Shown here: positions 9,981 to 18,529 of the stretch, in pieces
How positions within the stretch are numbered: the first letter of the stretch is position 1
Layout of the letters: each line of letters begins with the position of its first letter
Assembly (NCBI RefSeq): GCF_900114215.1
Contig: NZ_FOSG01000005.1
Span: forward strand, 62,001 to 126,000
Length of the DNA: 64,000 nt
Direction: 5' to 3'
Source of the DNA: Streptomyces mangrovi
GTDB lineage: Bacteria > Actinomycetota > Actinomycetes > Streptomycetales > Streptomycetaceae
Program-made: the position numbers and the translations under genes
The notes under the pieces: generated by a model
Seen by the model: the letters and a program-made list of their open reading frames with translations, nothing else
Database searches by the model: none
Told to the model about the DNA's origin: nothing

Positions 9981-10272
9981 CTACCTCGCCCGCAGCGAGG
10001 CCGGGAAGGCCACCATCGCCTCGGACGTGACGCTGCCGTGGAAGAAGACCGTGGAGGTGCCCCTGGGCGAGGAGCCCACCGTCAGCATCCTCCTCGGCGA
10101 GGAGGGCGGCGAGGCCAGTTGCACCCTCGCCATCCGCGGCAGGCACGTCCAGCGCTCCACCGCCTTCGGGTCCTACGGGCGAGCCACCTGCTCCGGCGCG
10201 CTCCCGGCCCCGGAGCCGGCCGTACGGGATTCCGCCGTGGAGCCCGCCGTGGAGGGGCGGTCTCAGCCGTAG
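9970..10272 (+). pseudogene. C-terminal fragment of an MmpS-like membrane-associated protein
   Basis: Translation from about 9970 gives TYLARSEAGKATIASDV, then TLPWKKTVEV, a Cys in EASCTLAI and a final YGRATCSG. This is the conserved end of actinobacterial MmpS-family (transport accessory) domains: a beta-sandwich with two Cys. The N-terminal membrane anchor is missing. The same frame is blocked by a TAG at 9883-9885 and offers no start with a ribosome site. The stop overlaps the end of the pirin gene. I read it as a 5'-truncated, non-functional remnant, although a translation start at the GTG 10027 cannot be excluded. Confidence 0.55.
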
Positions 10273-10937
10273 GACGGCTCGGAGTGCATCTCCCAGACCA
10301 GCGCCTCGGCCCCGGTCCCGCCCCCGGACGCCTCCAGCCCCTGCGCGCCCCCGATCCGCGCCGCGTCGCCCGCCTCCAGCGACTCACCGCCCAGGCGCAG
10401 CCCGCCGCGCACCACGTGCACGTACACCCACGGCGCGTCCGGCACCGCGGTGCGCTCCCCGGCGCCCAGCCGCCGCACGTGCAGCACCGCGTCGGCACGG
10501 TCCAGGGCGTACGGGGTGCCGTCCGCTATGCCGCGCACGACCTCGTACTCCGCCTCGCCCCCGAACACCCCCGGCACCAGCCACATCTGCACGAACCGCA
10601 GCGGCTCGCCCCCCGCGTTGCGCTCCACGTGCCGGATGCCGCGGCCGGCGCTCAGCCGCTGCACGTCCCCGGGCCGCACGGTCACGCGGCGGCCGGCCGA
10701 GTCCTCGTGGGTCAGCTCTCCCTCGACCACCCACGAGACGATCTCCACGTCCGCGTGCGGGTGCTCGGCGAAGCCCGCGCCCGGTGCGAGGCGCTCCTCG
10801 TTGCAGGCGACCAGCAGCCCGAAGCGCGTGTTGGACGGGTCGTAGAAGCCGGAGAAGGAGAAGGCGTGCCGTGTCTCGATGCCGACTGCCGGATCCCCGC
10901 CCCGATAACGGTCCGCATCGCGCCATATGTGCAGCAT
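10263..10937 (-). CDS. Pirin family protein (bicupin)
   Basis: A 224-residue double-cupin protein. The N-terminal cupin carries the metal-binding pattern HPHADVEIVSWV, with a distal His-Glu pair in IRHVERNAG. The second cupin is degenerate, as in YhhW/pirin relatives. Such proteins are iron-binding and in YhhW have quercetinase activity; the role in actinobacteria is unsettled. Start at the ATG 10937 (MLHIWRDADRYRGG), which matches the usual family N-terminus. GGAGGA lies only 1 nt upstream, an unusually short spacing, and a GTG at 10973 is possible. Its 3' end overlaps the MmpS remnant. Confidence 0.88.
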   Translation of the reverse strand: MLHIWRDADRYRGGDPAVGIETRHAFSFSGFYDPSNTRFGLLVACNEERLAPGAGFAEHPHADVEIVSWVVEGELTHEDSAGRRVTVRPGDVQRLSAGRGIRHVERNAGGEPLRFVQMWLVPGVFGGEAEYEVVRGIADGTPYALDRADAVLHVRRLGAGERTAVPDAPWVYVHVVRGGLRLGGESLEAGDAARIGGAQGLEASGGGTGAEALVWEMHSEPSYG

Positions 10938-11260
10938 TCCTCCACGGTACGCGGACGGGCCGACATCCCACACGACGCCCGTACGCCCTCCCGCCTCCCG
11001 GCGGAACAGGGCCGTCCAGCGGTCGCCCCCCGGGGAGCAGCCCGTCCAGCGGCCTCAGTACGTCCTCCACTGTGCGGATGCTCCGGTCCATACCGCCCGC
11101 CCCCTCCCCCCTGCGGGGAACGCAGGGGAGCAACCCCCGGCCCGGTGGGGTCGTCCGCCGCCGGGCCCGCTGGAGGCGGCTGCGGGCCTTCGGCGGCTCC
11201 CCCGGGGCGGCTTCCTCCACGGATTCCGCCGAGTCTCTCCGTGCGAACGAGCGAACGGGC
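10938..11260. other. 323-bp gap between pirin and the toxin-antitoxin pair
   Basis: GC-rich sequence with no coding frame I trust. It contains the pirin upstream region and the region beyond the antitoxin stop. I see no clear terminator or promoter. Confidence 0.5.
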
Positions 11261-11584
11261 TCAGCCCACCTTGCGCAGGTCCCCGTCGTCGAAGACGGCG
11301 ACCATCATGAGGCTGCCACCGAGCGCCTGGACATATCGCGCGATAACCCCACTCCCCGACACCTGACCGCTTTCGATTTGCGAGACACGCCCCTTGCTGA
11401 TCCCCATCCGCTCGGCCACCTCGGTCTGGGTGAAGCCGCGCTCCCGCCTCATCTCGACCAGCCTCCAGGCTCGCGCCTCGACCAGCAGACGGCGTGCACC
11501 CTCCTCGAACTCCGCCTTCCCCCCGGCCAGTTCCTCCGCACGCTGACGATGCCCGCTCTCCGACCACTTGACGAAACCGTTCAC
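11261..11584 (-). CDS. HigA/XRE-type antitoxin
   Basis: A 107-residue DNA-binding antitoxin. The N-terminal helix-rich part (WSESGHRQRAEELAGGKAEF) would bind toxin. The XRE helix-turn-helix spans roughly residues 45-95 with FTQTEVAERMGISKGRVSQI. The GTG start overlaps the toxin stop (GTGA), so translation is coupled. With its partner it would repress the promoter at the palindrome 11977-12000. The order toxin-antitoxin is the one typical of higBA and of RelE/XRE pairs. Confidence 0.88.
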   Translation of the reverse strand: MNGFVKWSESGHRQRAEELAGGKAEFEEGARRLLVEARAWRLVEMRRERGFTQTEVAERMGISKGRVSQIESGQVSGSGVIARYVQALGGSLMMVAVFDDGDLRKVG

Positions 11585-11961
11585 TGTCCCATCTCCTCCT
11601 CGCGCTCAGCCAGATAGACCGCGTACAACCGTTCCGCTCGGGGAATCGCTTCGCGGTACCAAGTGCTCCAGTTGCCGGCTTTGTCACCCGCGACCAGCAG
11701 AACCGACGAACGCCATGGATCGAACATGAACAGGATGCGCACCTCGCTGCGCCCTGCCGATCCCGGCCTCAACTCCTTGAGGTTATGCAGCACCGACCCT
11801 TTGACCCGATCGACGAGAGGGCGCCCTTCAGCCGGACCGCTGCACGCCAGGGCCCAGATGTCCTGGTTGACCAGCGCATACGACTCGGAGTCGACTTTCT
11901 CGAGCTCATGAAGCCATTGATCCACCTCGTCGGTCAGGTATACATCCCACCGGTCCTCCAC
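11581..11961 (-). CDS. RelE/HigB-type toxin (phage Gp49-like family)
   Basis: About 126 residues with the family hallmarks: WDVYLTDEVDQWLHEL at the N-terminus, a central LVDRVKGSVLHNLKELR and the strand pair EVRILFMFDP / SVLLVAGDKAGN. It closes with the helix REAIPRAERLYAVYL. Homologues are ribosome-dependent mRNA interferases. I chose the GTG at 11961, which has AAGGGG 6 nt upstream; an ATG at 11976 would put the coding start at the very edge of the operator palindrome. AT content is higher than in neighbouring genes, consistent with horizontal acquisition of the module. Confidence 0.85.
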   Translation of the reverse strand: MEDRWDVYLTDEVDQWLHELEKVDSESYALVNQDIWALACSGPAEGRPLVDRVKGSVLHNLKELRPGSAGRSEVRILFMFDPWRSSVLLVAGDKAGNWSTWYREAIPRAERLYAVYLAEREEEMGQ

Positions 11962-11976
11962 TCTGCACCCCTTCAT

Positions 11977-12000
11977 CGGGTTTAGCAATCACTAAACCCG
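11977..12000. promoter_or_regulatory. Palindromic operator of the toxin-antitoxin operon
   Basis: A perfect inverted repeat with 9-bp arms (CGGGTTTAG, 6-nt centre, CTAAACCCG) immediately upstream of the toxin gene. Autoregulation by the antitoxin or the complex at such a site is the rule for this class. Confidence 0.75.
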
Positions 12001-12130
12001 ATGCCTTCCGTCAGCCTTCGTTGCACTGGCGACAGCCACCCGATCGAGTGATCAGATCGGCGAAACTGACACAAGGCAACACCCAAAGGTCAAAGACCGG
12101 CCGACCCGGAAGGCGGCCGACTCTTCCACT

Positions 12131-12742
12131 TCACCTCGCACCGCCCGCCCGCCCATCCGGCCGGGCGGGCGGGTCGCCCCTGCCGTCCTCCCTGCGGCGG
12201 CGTCGGTGGGCCGCCACGCGGGCGCGGGAGGCGCAGGTGGCCGAGCAGTAGCGGCGGGCGCTGCCGGGGCCGGTGTCCAGGTAGAAGGCGGAGCAGCCGG
12301 GGGCGGCGCACTCGCCCCAGGCGGCGCGGCCGTACTCGGTGAGGATCTGCGCCAGGGCCAGGGCGCTCGCGGCCAGGAACCAGTCGACCCAGCCCGCGTC
12401 CTCGTCCCGGTCGACGTGGAGGTGCCAGGGGTGGCGCCCGCCATGGTCGGTCAGGCGGGGGCGGGCACCGCACTCGGCGAGGATCCCGTTGAGCGCGCGG
12501 GCGGCCCGGCCGGTGTCGGTCTCGGCCAGTACGGCCGTCATACGGGCGACGGCGGAGCGCAGTTCGGCCGCGCAGGCCGACGGGAACGCCTCCTCGGTGA
12601 GGTCCTCGGGCCGCTCACCGTGGCGGGCGAGCAGTACGGCCAGTTCTTCCCGGGGCAGCTCCGGGTCGGCGCGGAGGGCGTTGGCGAGTTCGACCAGCCG
12701 CCGGGCCGGCCGGAATCCGCGTCCGGCGACCACGTCGTTCAT
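12131..12742 (-). CDS. CGNR zinc-finger (ABATE domain) regulator
   Basis: A 203-residue protein with an N-terminal all-helical ABATE-type ligand domain (RRLVELANALRADPELPREE onward). The C-terminal zinc finger has Cys in ECAAPGC, then a DTG element, RRYCSATCASR and VAAHRRRRR. This is the CGNR-type DNA-binding finger, with SATCASR in place of the strict CGNR tetrad, as is common. It is divergent from the MFS transporter, sharing a 73-bp region with an inverted repeat. It most likely regulates that transporter in response to a small ligand. A His-rich strip (HGGRHPWHLHVDRD) is typical of the family. Confidence 0.87.
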   Translation of the reverse strand: MNDVVAGRGFRPARRLVELANALRADPELPREELAVLLARHGERPEDLTEEAFPSACAAELRSAVARMTAVLAETDTGRAARALNGILAECGARPRLTDHGGRHPWHLHVDRDEDAGWVDWFLAASALALAQILTEYGRAAWGECAAPGCSAFYLDTGPGSARRYCSATCASRARVAAHRRRRREDGRGDPPARPDGRAGGAR

Positions 12743-12771
12743 GTATCTCTCCCCTCACCGGCCCACACAGG

Positions 12772-12799
12772 GTAACGTCTTTTTTCTGAATGGCGTTAC
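12772..12799. promoter_or_regulatory. Inverted repeat between CGNR regulator and MFS gene
   Basis: GTAACG and CGTTAC are separated by 16 nt, centred in the 73-bp divergent promoter region. The centre is an unusual T-run for this genome. It is the best candidate operator for the CGNR protein. Confidence 0.55.
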
Positions 12800-12815
12800 A
12801 TCTCGGGAGGCGCCC

Positions 12816-14087
12816 GTGCGTCCGCACACCGGGCTGAGGCCCTATCTGGTCACCGCCCTCCTCGCGCGGCTCGCCGGGGAGGGAATGGCGGTGGCCGTGG
12901 TGATGCTGGCGATGCACCGCACCGGCAGCGCCGCGCAGGGCGCGTTCGTGCTCACCGCCTGGATGGCACCGCACGTACTGGCCGCGCCGCTGACGGGGGC
13001 GCTGGCCGAACGGGCCCGCGATCCCCGGCTGTTCTACCTGTGCGCGCTGGGCGGCATGGCGGCCGGCATCGCGGTGCTGGCGGCGATCACCGGACGCGCG
13101 CCCCTGCCCGTGGTGCTGGCCGTCGCCGCCCTCGGCGGCGGCTGCGGCCCGGTGGCCACCGGCGGGCTGTCCGGCCTGCTGGCCCGTCTGGTGCCCGAGG
13201 AGACCGGCCGCGACCGCGCGTACGCCCTGGACGCGGCCACCTACAACGCCGTGTCGGTGGCCGGTCCCGCCCTGGTGAGCGTGATCGCCGCGCTGGCCTC
13301 GCCCGCCCCGGCCGTGTTGCTGCTGGCCATCTCGGCGGCGAGTGCGGCCGTCACCGCGGCGGCGCTGCCGTACGGGCGGGCGGATGCGGGCGAAGGCGAA
13401 AGCGGGGACGGGACCGCGGCGCCCGGCCCGGAGTCCCGCAGGACGCTGCCGGCCGACCTCGGGGCGGGCCTGGCGGCGATGTGGCACGTGCGGGAGTTGC
13501 GGGCGGTCACCGCCGCCACCTCCCTGGCCTTCGTCGGCGTCGGCGGCCTGACCACCACCGCGGTGCTCCTCGCCGGCGTCCGGGGCCGCCCGGACGCCGG
13601 GGGCGTGCTGATGACGGCGCTGGCGCTCGGGGCGCTGACAGGGTCCCTGGCGGTGGCCCGGTGGCTGCGGTCATTCCCCACCCGGCGTCTGGTCCCCCTC
13701 TGCCTGACCGGTGCGGGCCTGGGCCTGGCCGCCGCCGCTGCCGCGCCCTCGTTCGCCGTGCAGGTGGCGCTGTTCGCGGTGGCGGGCGTCTTCGAGGGGC
13801 CGCTGCTGAGCGCCACGCTGCGTATCCGCGCCGACCACTCCCCACCCGGGGTTCGGGCGCAGGTCTTCACCATCGGGGCGGGGCTGAAGATCTCGGCGGC
13901 GGCCTGCGGTTCGGCACTCGCCGGAGCCGCGGCGGGGCTGCCACCACAGCTGTTGCTGCTGGGGATCGCGGCCCTCCAGTTCGCCGCCGCCGGGCTCCAC
14001 CGCCTCCTGCGTCCCCGTCCGCGACCGGCCGGGAAGCCGGCCGCCCGGGCCGGTGCCCCGGCCCGCGGGCAGCGAACCTCCGGCTGA
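12816..14087 (+). CDS. MFS transporter
   Basis: A 423-residue integral membrane protein with about 12 hydrophobic segments in two halves separated by a charged loop (GRADAGEGESGDG) near residues 187-210. It lacks a signal peptide. The general layout and the N-terminal Arg-rich turn (ALAERARDPR) match major-facilitator drug or metabolite exporters of the BtlA/enterobactin-exporter-like group. The GTG start lies 5 nt after GGGAGG. It is probably controlled by the divergent CGNR regulator. The substrate is unknown. Confidence 0.88.
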   Translation: MRPHTGLRPYLVTALLARLAGEGMAVAVVMLAMHRTGSAAQGAFVLTAWMAPHVLAAPLTGALAERARDPRLFYLCALGGMAAGIAVLAAITGRAPLPVVLAVAALGGGCGPVATGGLSGLLARLVPEETGRDRAYALDAATYNAVSVAGPALVSVIAALASPAPAVLLLAISAASAAVTAAALPYGRADAGEGESGDGTAAPGPESRRTLPADLGAGLAAMWHVRELRAVTAATSLAFVGVGGLTTTAVLLAGVRGRPDAGGVLMTALALGALTGSLAVARWLRSFPTRRLVPLCLTGAGLGLAAAAAAPSFAVQVALFAVAGVFEGPLLSATLRIRADHSPPGVRAQVFTIGAGLKISAAACGSALAGAAAGLPPQLLLLGIAALQFAAAGLHRLLRPRPRPAGKPAARAGAPARGQRTSG

Positions 14088-14105
14088 GCCTCCGCGCCGG
14101 GGCGT

Positions 14106-14675
14106 TCAGCCGTACGTCGGGAAGACGGATGTGTCCACCGTCCAGTCGCCCACCCGCACCGTCTCGCCGAAGGCGAACTCCGTGGAGGTGCCGTAGCGCG
14201 GACCTTCCGGGGTGCGGTGGATGCCGGAGTAGAGTGCCCCGGTGCCCTTCCGGGGGTCGAGCAACAGGTAGTAGGGAATGCCCATCGCCGGGTAGTCGCG
14301 GGTCTTCCCCTCGTAGTCGTTCTCCGGGTTGGTCCTCGAGACGACCTCGACCACGACCTCGACATCGCGGGGGTGGACGGCCTCGCCCGTCTCCAGGCAG
14401 CTCTCGGGAAAGACCATCACGTCCGGCCGCCGTCTGACCCCCACAGCGGGGTCCTCCAGGTCGGCACCGCCGTGGGCGATGAGATCCACCCCCTGCCGCT
14501 CGATCTGGGCGTCGAGCTGCTTGCCCACCCGGCGGACGATCAGTTCGTGCTGATTGCCCGGGGACATCATCATGACGATCTCTTCGCCGCTGATCTCGAC
14601 GGCCCGGACCTCCTCGGGGAGGTGCCTGCTCAGCTCCTCGGCGATCTCGGTCATACGCTCGTAGTCGACGGACAT
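14106..14675 (-). CDS. Uma2 family (PD-(D/E)XK-fold) protein
   Basis: A 189-residue Uma2/DUF820 protein. The nuclease-fold core is visible: RRPDVMVFPES carries the Asp, and VEVVVEVVSRTNPENDYEGK carries the E-x-S and the downstream Lys, followed by YPAMGIPYYLLLDP. Uma2 proteins are abundant in Streptomyces and cyanobacteria. They have a restriction-endonuclease fold, but no demonstrated role is generally agreed. The ATG at 14675 was chosen by family length. It is divergent from fasR across a 153-bp region, and I infer no functional connection. Confidence 0.88.
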   Translation of the reverse strand: MSVDYERMTEIAEELSRHLPEEVRAVEISGEEIVMMMSPGNQHELIVRRVGKQLDAQIERQGVDLIAHGGADLEDPAVGVRRRPDVMVFPESCLETGEAVHPRDVEVVVEVVSRTNPENDYEGKTRDYPAMGIPYYLLLDPRKGTGALYSGIHRTPEGPRYGTSTEFAFGETVRVGDWTVDTSVFPTYG

Positions 14676-14828
14676 AGCGCTCCCCTGGGAACAGAACTCC
14701 CTGACCGGCTCCGCCGTCATCGTAGGCCGTACGCGCCGGCGCCGGGCGGGCACCGTTCCGGACCCCTCCGTTGTACGGATCCGACACCCGCCACCCATAC
14801 GGCCGTACCAATAGGGCAGTCTTGTCCC

Positions 14829-16031
14829 GTGCCAGAACCCACTCAGACACCAGCACCCGACAAGCAGCGCCCCCACCCGCACCCCGCGACGCTGCGGCGG
14901 CTGGAGCAGTCCTCCGGCAAGCTGGCCGCCGCCGCCCTCACCCGCATGGGGGAGCAACTGCCCTGGTACCGGGCGATGCCGCCGGAGAACCGGTCGTGGA
15001 TCGGCCTGGTGGCACAGGCGGGCATCGCGGCGTTCACCGAGTGGTTCCGGCACCCCGAGACGCCCCAGGCGATCAGCACCGACGTGTTCGGCACCGCGCC
15101 GCGCGAGCTGACGCGGGCGATCACGCTGCGGCAGACCGTGGAGATGGTCCGCACCACCATCGAGGTCGTGGAGGCGGCGATCGACGAGGTCGCCGCACCC
15201 GGCGACGAGAGCGTGCTGCGCGAGGCGCTGCTGGTCTACGCCCGCGAGATAGCGTTCGCCACCGCCCAGGTGTACGCGCAGGCCGCCGAGGCGCGCGGCG
15301 CCTGGGACGCGCGGCTGGAGTCGCTGGTGGTCAACGCCGTGCTCTCCGGCGAGGCCGACGAGGGGACCGTCTCCCGCGCGGCGGCGCTGGGCTGGAACTC
15401 CCCCGAGCATGTGACGGTCGTACTGGGCACCGCGCCCGACGGGGACAGCGAACTGACGGTGGAGGCGATCCGGCGTGCCTCCCGGCACTCCAAACTCCAG
15501 GTGCTGACCGGGGTGCTGGGCGACCGGCTGGTGGTCGTCGCCGGCGGCTCGGACGATCCGCTGCACGTCGCCAAATCGCTGATCGGCCCGTTCGCCGCGG
15601 GCCCGGTGGTGGCCGGTCCCGTGGTGGGCGACCTGCGGTCGGCGACGCGTTCGGCGCAGGCGGCCGCCGCCGGGCTGAAGGCGTGCGCCGCGTGGCCGGA
15701 CGCGCCGCGCCCGGTGCTCGCGGACGATCTGCTCCCCGAGCGCGCGATGGCCGCGGATCCCACCGCGCAGGCGCTGTTGGTGGAGGAGATCTACAGACCG
15801 CTCCAGGAGGCCGGGGCCGCCCTCCTGGAAACCTTGAGTGTTTATCTGGAGCAGGCGAGCAGTCTGGAGGGGGCCGCGCGGATGCTGTTCGTGCACCCCA
15901 ACACCGTTCGCTACCGGCTGCGACGTGTGACGGACGTCACCGGATGGTCCCCCTCGGACGTCCGTTCGGCGTTCACTCTGCGCGTCGCGCTGATCCTGGG
16001 TCGCCTGGCAGACGGGGGCGGGCAGATATAG
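14829..16031 (+). CDS. fasR: FasR, transcriptional activator of fatty-acid synthesis genes
   Basis: A 400-residue PucR/CdaR-type regulator. It has an N-terminal helical domain, a central GGDEF-like domain (SPEHVTVVLGTAPDGD onward) and a C-terminal helix-turn-helix FVHPNTVRYRLRRV. Its position directly upstream of fabD-fabH-acpP-fabF is that of fasR in Streptomyces coelicolor, where it binds the fabD promoter and activates the operon. The GTG at 14829 was chosen by homology. It probably controls the operon starting at 16132, 100 bp downstream. Confidence 0.9.
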   Translation: MPEPTQTPAPDKQRPHPHPATLRRLEQSSGKLAAAALTRMGEQLPWYRAMPPENRSWIGLVAQAGIAAFTEWFRHPETPQAISTDVFGTAPRELTRAITLRQTVEMVRTTIEVVEAAIDEVAAPGDESVLREALLVYAREIAFATAQVYAQAAEARGAWDARLESLVVNAVLSGEADEGTVSRAAALGWNSPEHVTVVLGTAPDGDSELTVEAIRRASRHSKLQVLTGVLGDRLVVVAGGSDDPLHVAKSLIGPFAAGPVVAGPVVGDLRSATRSAQAAAAGLKACAAWPDAPRPVLADDLLPERAMAADPTAQALLVEEIYRPLQEAGAALLETLSVYLEQASSLEGAARMLFVHPNTVRYRLRRVTDVTGWSPSDVRSAFTLRVALILGRLADGGGQI

Positions 16032-16131
16032 TCATGCCCATCGGTTTTGTCGGCCTCCCACAATTCCCCTGACCGTTCTTCGTGCCGGTCCCCACCGGCG
16101 TGGACATCCGTCGACAAGAGAGAGTGTGAGA

Positions 16132-17088
16132 GTGCTCGTACTCGTCGCTCCCGGCCAGGGCGCCCAGACGCCCGGCTTCCTGACCCCCTGGCTCGAACTC
16201 CCCGGCGTCGCCGACCGGCTGCGTGAGTGGTCGGCCGCCATCGACCTGGACCTGGTGCACTACGGCACCGAGGCCGACGCCGAGCAGATCCGCGACACGG
16301 CCGTGGCCCAGCCGCTGCTGGTGGCCGCGGGTCTGGTCTCCGCGCAGGCACTGCTGGAGGGCGTCCCGCTGGACTCCCTCGGCGCCGTCGCGGGCCACAG
16401 CGTGGGCGAGCTGACCGCCGCCGCGGTCGGCGAAGTCCTCGCCCCCGAGGCCGTGATGGCGCTGGTGCGCACCCGCGGCCGGGCGATGGCCGAGGCCGCC
16501 GCCGTCACCCCGACCGGTATGACCGCCGTCATCGGTGGTGATCCGCAGACGGTGACGGCGCATCTGGAGGGGCTGGGGCTGACCCCGGCCAACGTCAACG
16601 GCGCCGGCCAGATCGTCGCCGCCGGCACCATGGAGCAGCTCGCCGCCCTGGCCGAGGACAAGCCGGAGGGTGTGCGGATGGTCAAGGCGCTGTCCGTGGC
16701 GGGCGCCTTCCACACCCACCACATGGCCCCGGCCGTCGACGTGCTGGCGAAGGCCGTCGAGGGCGTGGCGCCCAAGGACCCGCGCGTGCCCTACGTCTCC
16801 AACCGGGACGGGCAGGCGGTCGCCGACGGCGGCGAGATCCTGCGGCGGCTGGTTCGGCAGGTCGCCGGTCCGGTGCGCTGGGACCTGTGCATGGAGACGT
16901 TCAAGGGGATGGGCGTCACCGCGCTGATCGAGGTGTGCCCCGGCGGTACCCTCACCGGCCTGGCCAAGCGTGCCCTGCCGGGTGTGAAGACGCTGGCGCT
17001 GAAGACCCCCGAGCACCTCGACGCGGCCCGTGAGCTGATCGCCGAGCACGCCTCTCCCGCGGCCCAGCGGCCGGACAGCAGTCGATAG
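16132..17088 (+). CDS. fabD: Malonyl-CoA:ACP transacylase FabD
   Basis: A 318-residue transacylase that loads malonyl groups onto AcpP for type II fatty-acid synthesis. The nucleophile Ser is in AGHSVGEL near residue 88, the catalytic His in VAGAFHTHHM near residue 198, and the substrate Arg in VRTRGRAM. Two GTGs (16126, 16132) are possible; the second gives the family N-terminus VLVLVAPGQGAQTPG. It is the first gene of the fab operon and fabH follows 14 bp later. Confidence 0.95.
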   Translation: MLVLVAPGQGAQTPGFLTPWLELPGVADRLREWSAAIDLDLVHYGTEADAEQIRDTAVAQPLLVAAGLVSAQALLEGVPLDSLGAVAGHSVGELTAAAVGEVLAPEAVMALVRTRGRAMAEAAAVTPTGMTAVIGGDPQTVTAHLEGLGLTPANVNGAGQIVAAGTMEQLAALAEDKPEGVRMVKALSVAGAFHTHHMAPAVDVLAKAVEGVAPKDPRVPYVSNRDGQAVADGGEILRRLVRQVAGPVRWDLCMETFKGMGVTALIEVCPGGTLTGLAKRALPGVKTLALKTPEHLDAARELIAEHASPAAQRPDSSR

Positions 17089-17102
17089 GAGCTTGCGAGA
17101 GC

Positions 17103-18107
17103 ATGACCGCGAAGATCAGGCCCGCGAAGGGCGCACCGTATGCGCGCATCCTCGGCGTCGGCGGCTACCGTCCGACCCGCGTGGTGCCCAACGAGGAGAT
17201 CCTCAAGCACATCGACTCGTCCGACGAGTGGATCCGCTCCCGTTCGGGCATCACCACCCGGCACTGGGCCGGCCCGGAGGAGACCGTCGCCGAGATGACG
17301 CTCGCCGCGGCGGGCAAGGCGATCGCGGACGCGGGGATCACCCCCGAGCAGATCGGCGCGGTCGTGATCTCGACCGTCTCCCACTTCAAGCAGACGCCCT
17401 CGATCGCCACCGAGGTCGCCCACCGGCTGGGCACCGGCAGGGCCGCCGCGTTCGACATCTCCGCGGCCTGTGCGGGCTTCGGCTACGGCCTGACCATCGC
17501 CAAGGGCCTGGTGGTGGAGGGCAGCGCGGAGTACGTGCTGGTCGTCGGCGTCGAACGGCTGTCGGACCTGACGGATCTGACGGACCGCACCACCGCCTTC
17601 CTCTTCGGCGACGGCGCCGGGGCGGCCGTCGTCGGCCCGTCCGAGGAGCCCGCCATCGGCCCCACGGTGTGGGGTTCGGAGGGCGACAAGGCGGACGTCA
17701 TCTCGCAGACGGTGCCCTGGGACGACTACCGCGAGGGCGGGGTCGAGAAGTTCCCGGCGCTCCGCCAAGAGGGCCAGACGGTCTTCCGCTGGGCCGTCTT
17801 CGAGATGGCCAAGGTCGCCCAGCAGGCGCTGGAGGCGGCCGGGATCACCTCCGACGACCTGGACGTCTTCATCCCGCACCAGGCCAACATGCGGATCATC
17901 GACTCGATGGTGAAGACCCTCGGACTGCCGGAGCACGTCACGGTCGCCCGCGATGTGGAGACCACCGGCAACACCTCGGCCGCCTCCATTCCGCTCGCCA
18001 TGGAGCGGCTGCTGGCGACCGGGCAGGCGAAGAGCGGCGACACCGCGCTCGTCATCGGCTTCGGGGCGGGTCTCGTCTACGCGGCGACGGTCGTTACCCT
18101 CCCATAG
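17103..18107 (+). CDS. fabH: Beta-ketoacyl-ACP synthase III FabH
   Basis: A 334-residue KAS III that condenses an acyl-CoA primer with malonyl-ACP and so sets the starter unit, in Streptomyces mostly branched. The triad is complete: Cys in ISAACAGFG near 121, His in IPHQANMR near 258, Asn in TTGNTSAAS near 288. The GFGAGLVYAATVV end is canonical. AGGAG precedes the ATG. It is the second gene of the operon. Confidence 0.96.
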   Translation: MTAKIRPAKGAPYARILGVGGYRPTRVVPNEEILKHIDSSDEWIRSRSGITTRHWAGPEETVAEMTLAAAGKAIADAGITPEQIGAVVISTVSHFKQTPSIATEVAHRLGTGRAAAFDISAACAGFGYGLTIAKGLVVEGSAEYVLVVGVERLSDLTDLTDRTTAFLFGDGAGAAVVGPSEEPAIGPTVWGSEGDKADVISQTVPWDDYREGGVEKFPALRQEGQTVFRWAVFEMAKVAQQALEAAGITSDDLDVFIPHQANMRIIDSMVKTLGLPEHVTVARDVETTGNTSAASIPLAMERLLATGQAKSGDTALVIGFGAGLVYAATVVTLP

Positions 18108-18193
18108 CCGGATGTTCCGCACCGCAGTACGCCGGACCGCAGTACACCGGACCACAACCCACCACGCGTAACACGACACGAAGGAGCGCCACC

Positions 18194-18442
18194 ATGGCCG
18201 CCACCAAGGAAGAGATCGTCGAGGGTCTCGCCGAGATCGTCAACGAGATCGCCGGCATCCCGACCGAGGACGTCCAGCTGGACAAGTCCTTCACCGACGA
18301 CCTGGACGTCGACTCGCTGTCCATGGTCGAGGTCGTCGTCGCCGCCGAGGAGCGCTTCGGCGTCAAGATCCCGGACGACGACGTCAAGAACCTCAAGACC
18401 GTCGGCGACGCGGTGGACTACATCCTCAACCACCAGGACTGA
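18194..18442 (+). CDS. acpP: Acyl carrier protein
   Basis: An 82-residue acidic carrier protein with the phosphopantetheine attachment Ser in DLDVDSLSMVE near residue 41. It carries the growing acyl chain among FabD, FabH and FabF. AAGGAG lies 8 nt before the ATG. Its position between fabH and fabF is the standard Streptomyces order. Confidence 0.97.
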   Translation: MAATKEEIVEGLAEIVNEIAGIPTEDVQLDKSFTDDLDVDSLSMVEVVVAAEERFGVKIPDDDVKNLKTVGDAVDYILNHQD

Positions 18443-18529
18443 CCGGTCCGCACGCCCGTTGAAGCGTTTGTCGCCACCCGCTCCGCGGTGGCGGATGACC
18501 GCACTTCCCCTACCAGTGGAGAAATTCCT

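Noticed and set aside
14106..14675. Uma2 gene as part of a restriction or mobile element
   Set aside because: No methylase, transposase, integrase or repeat is nearby. Uma2 genes are scattered singly through Streptomyces chromosomes.
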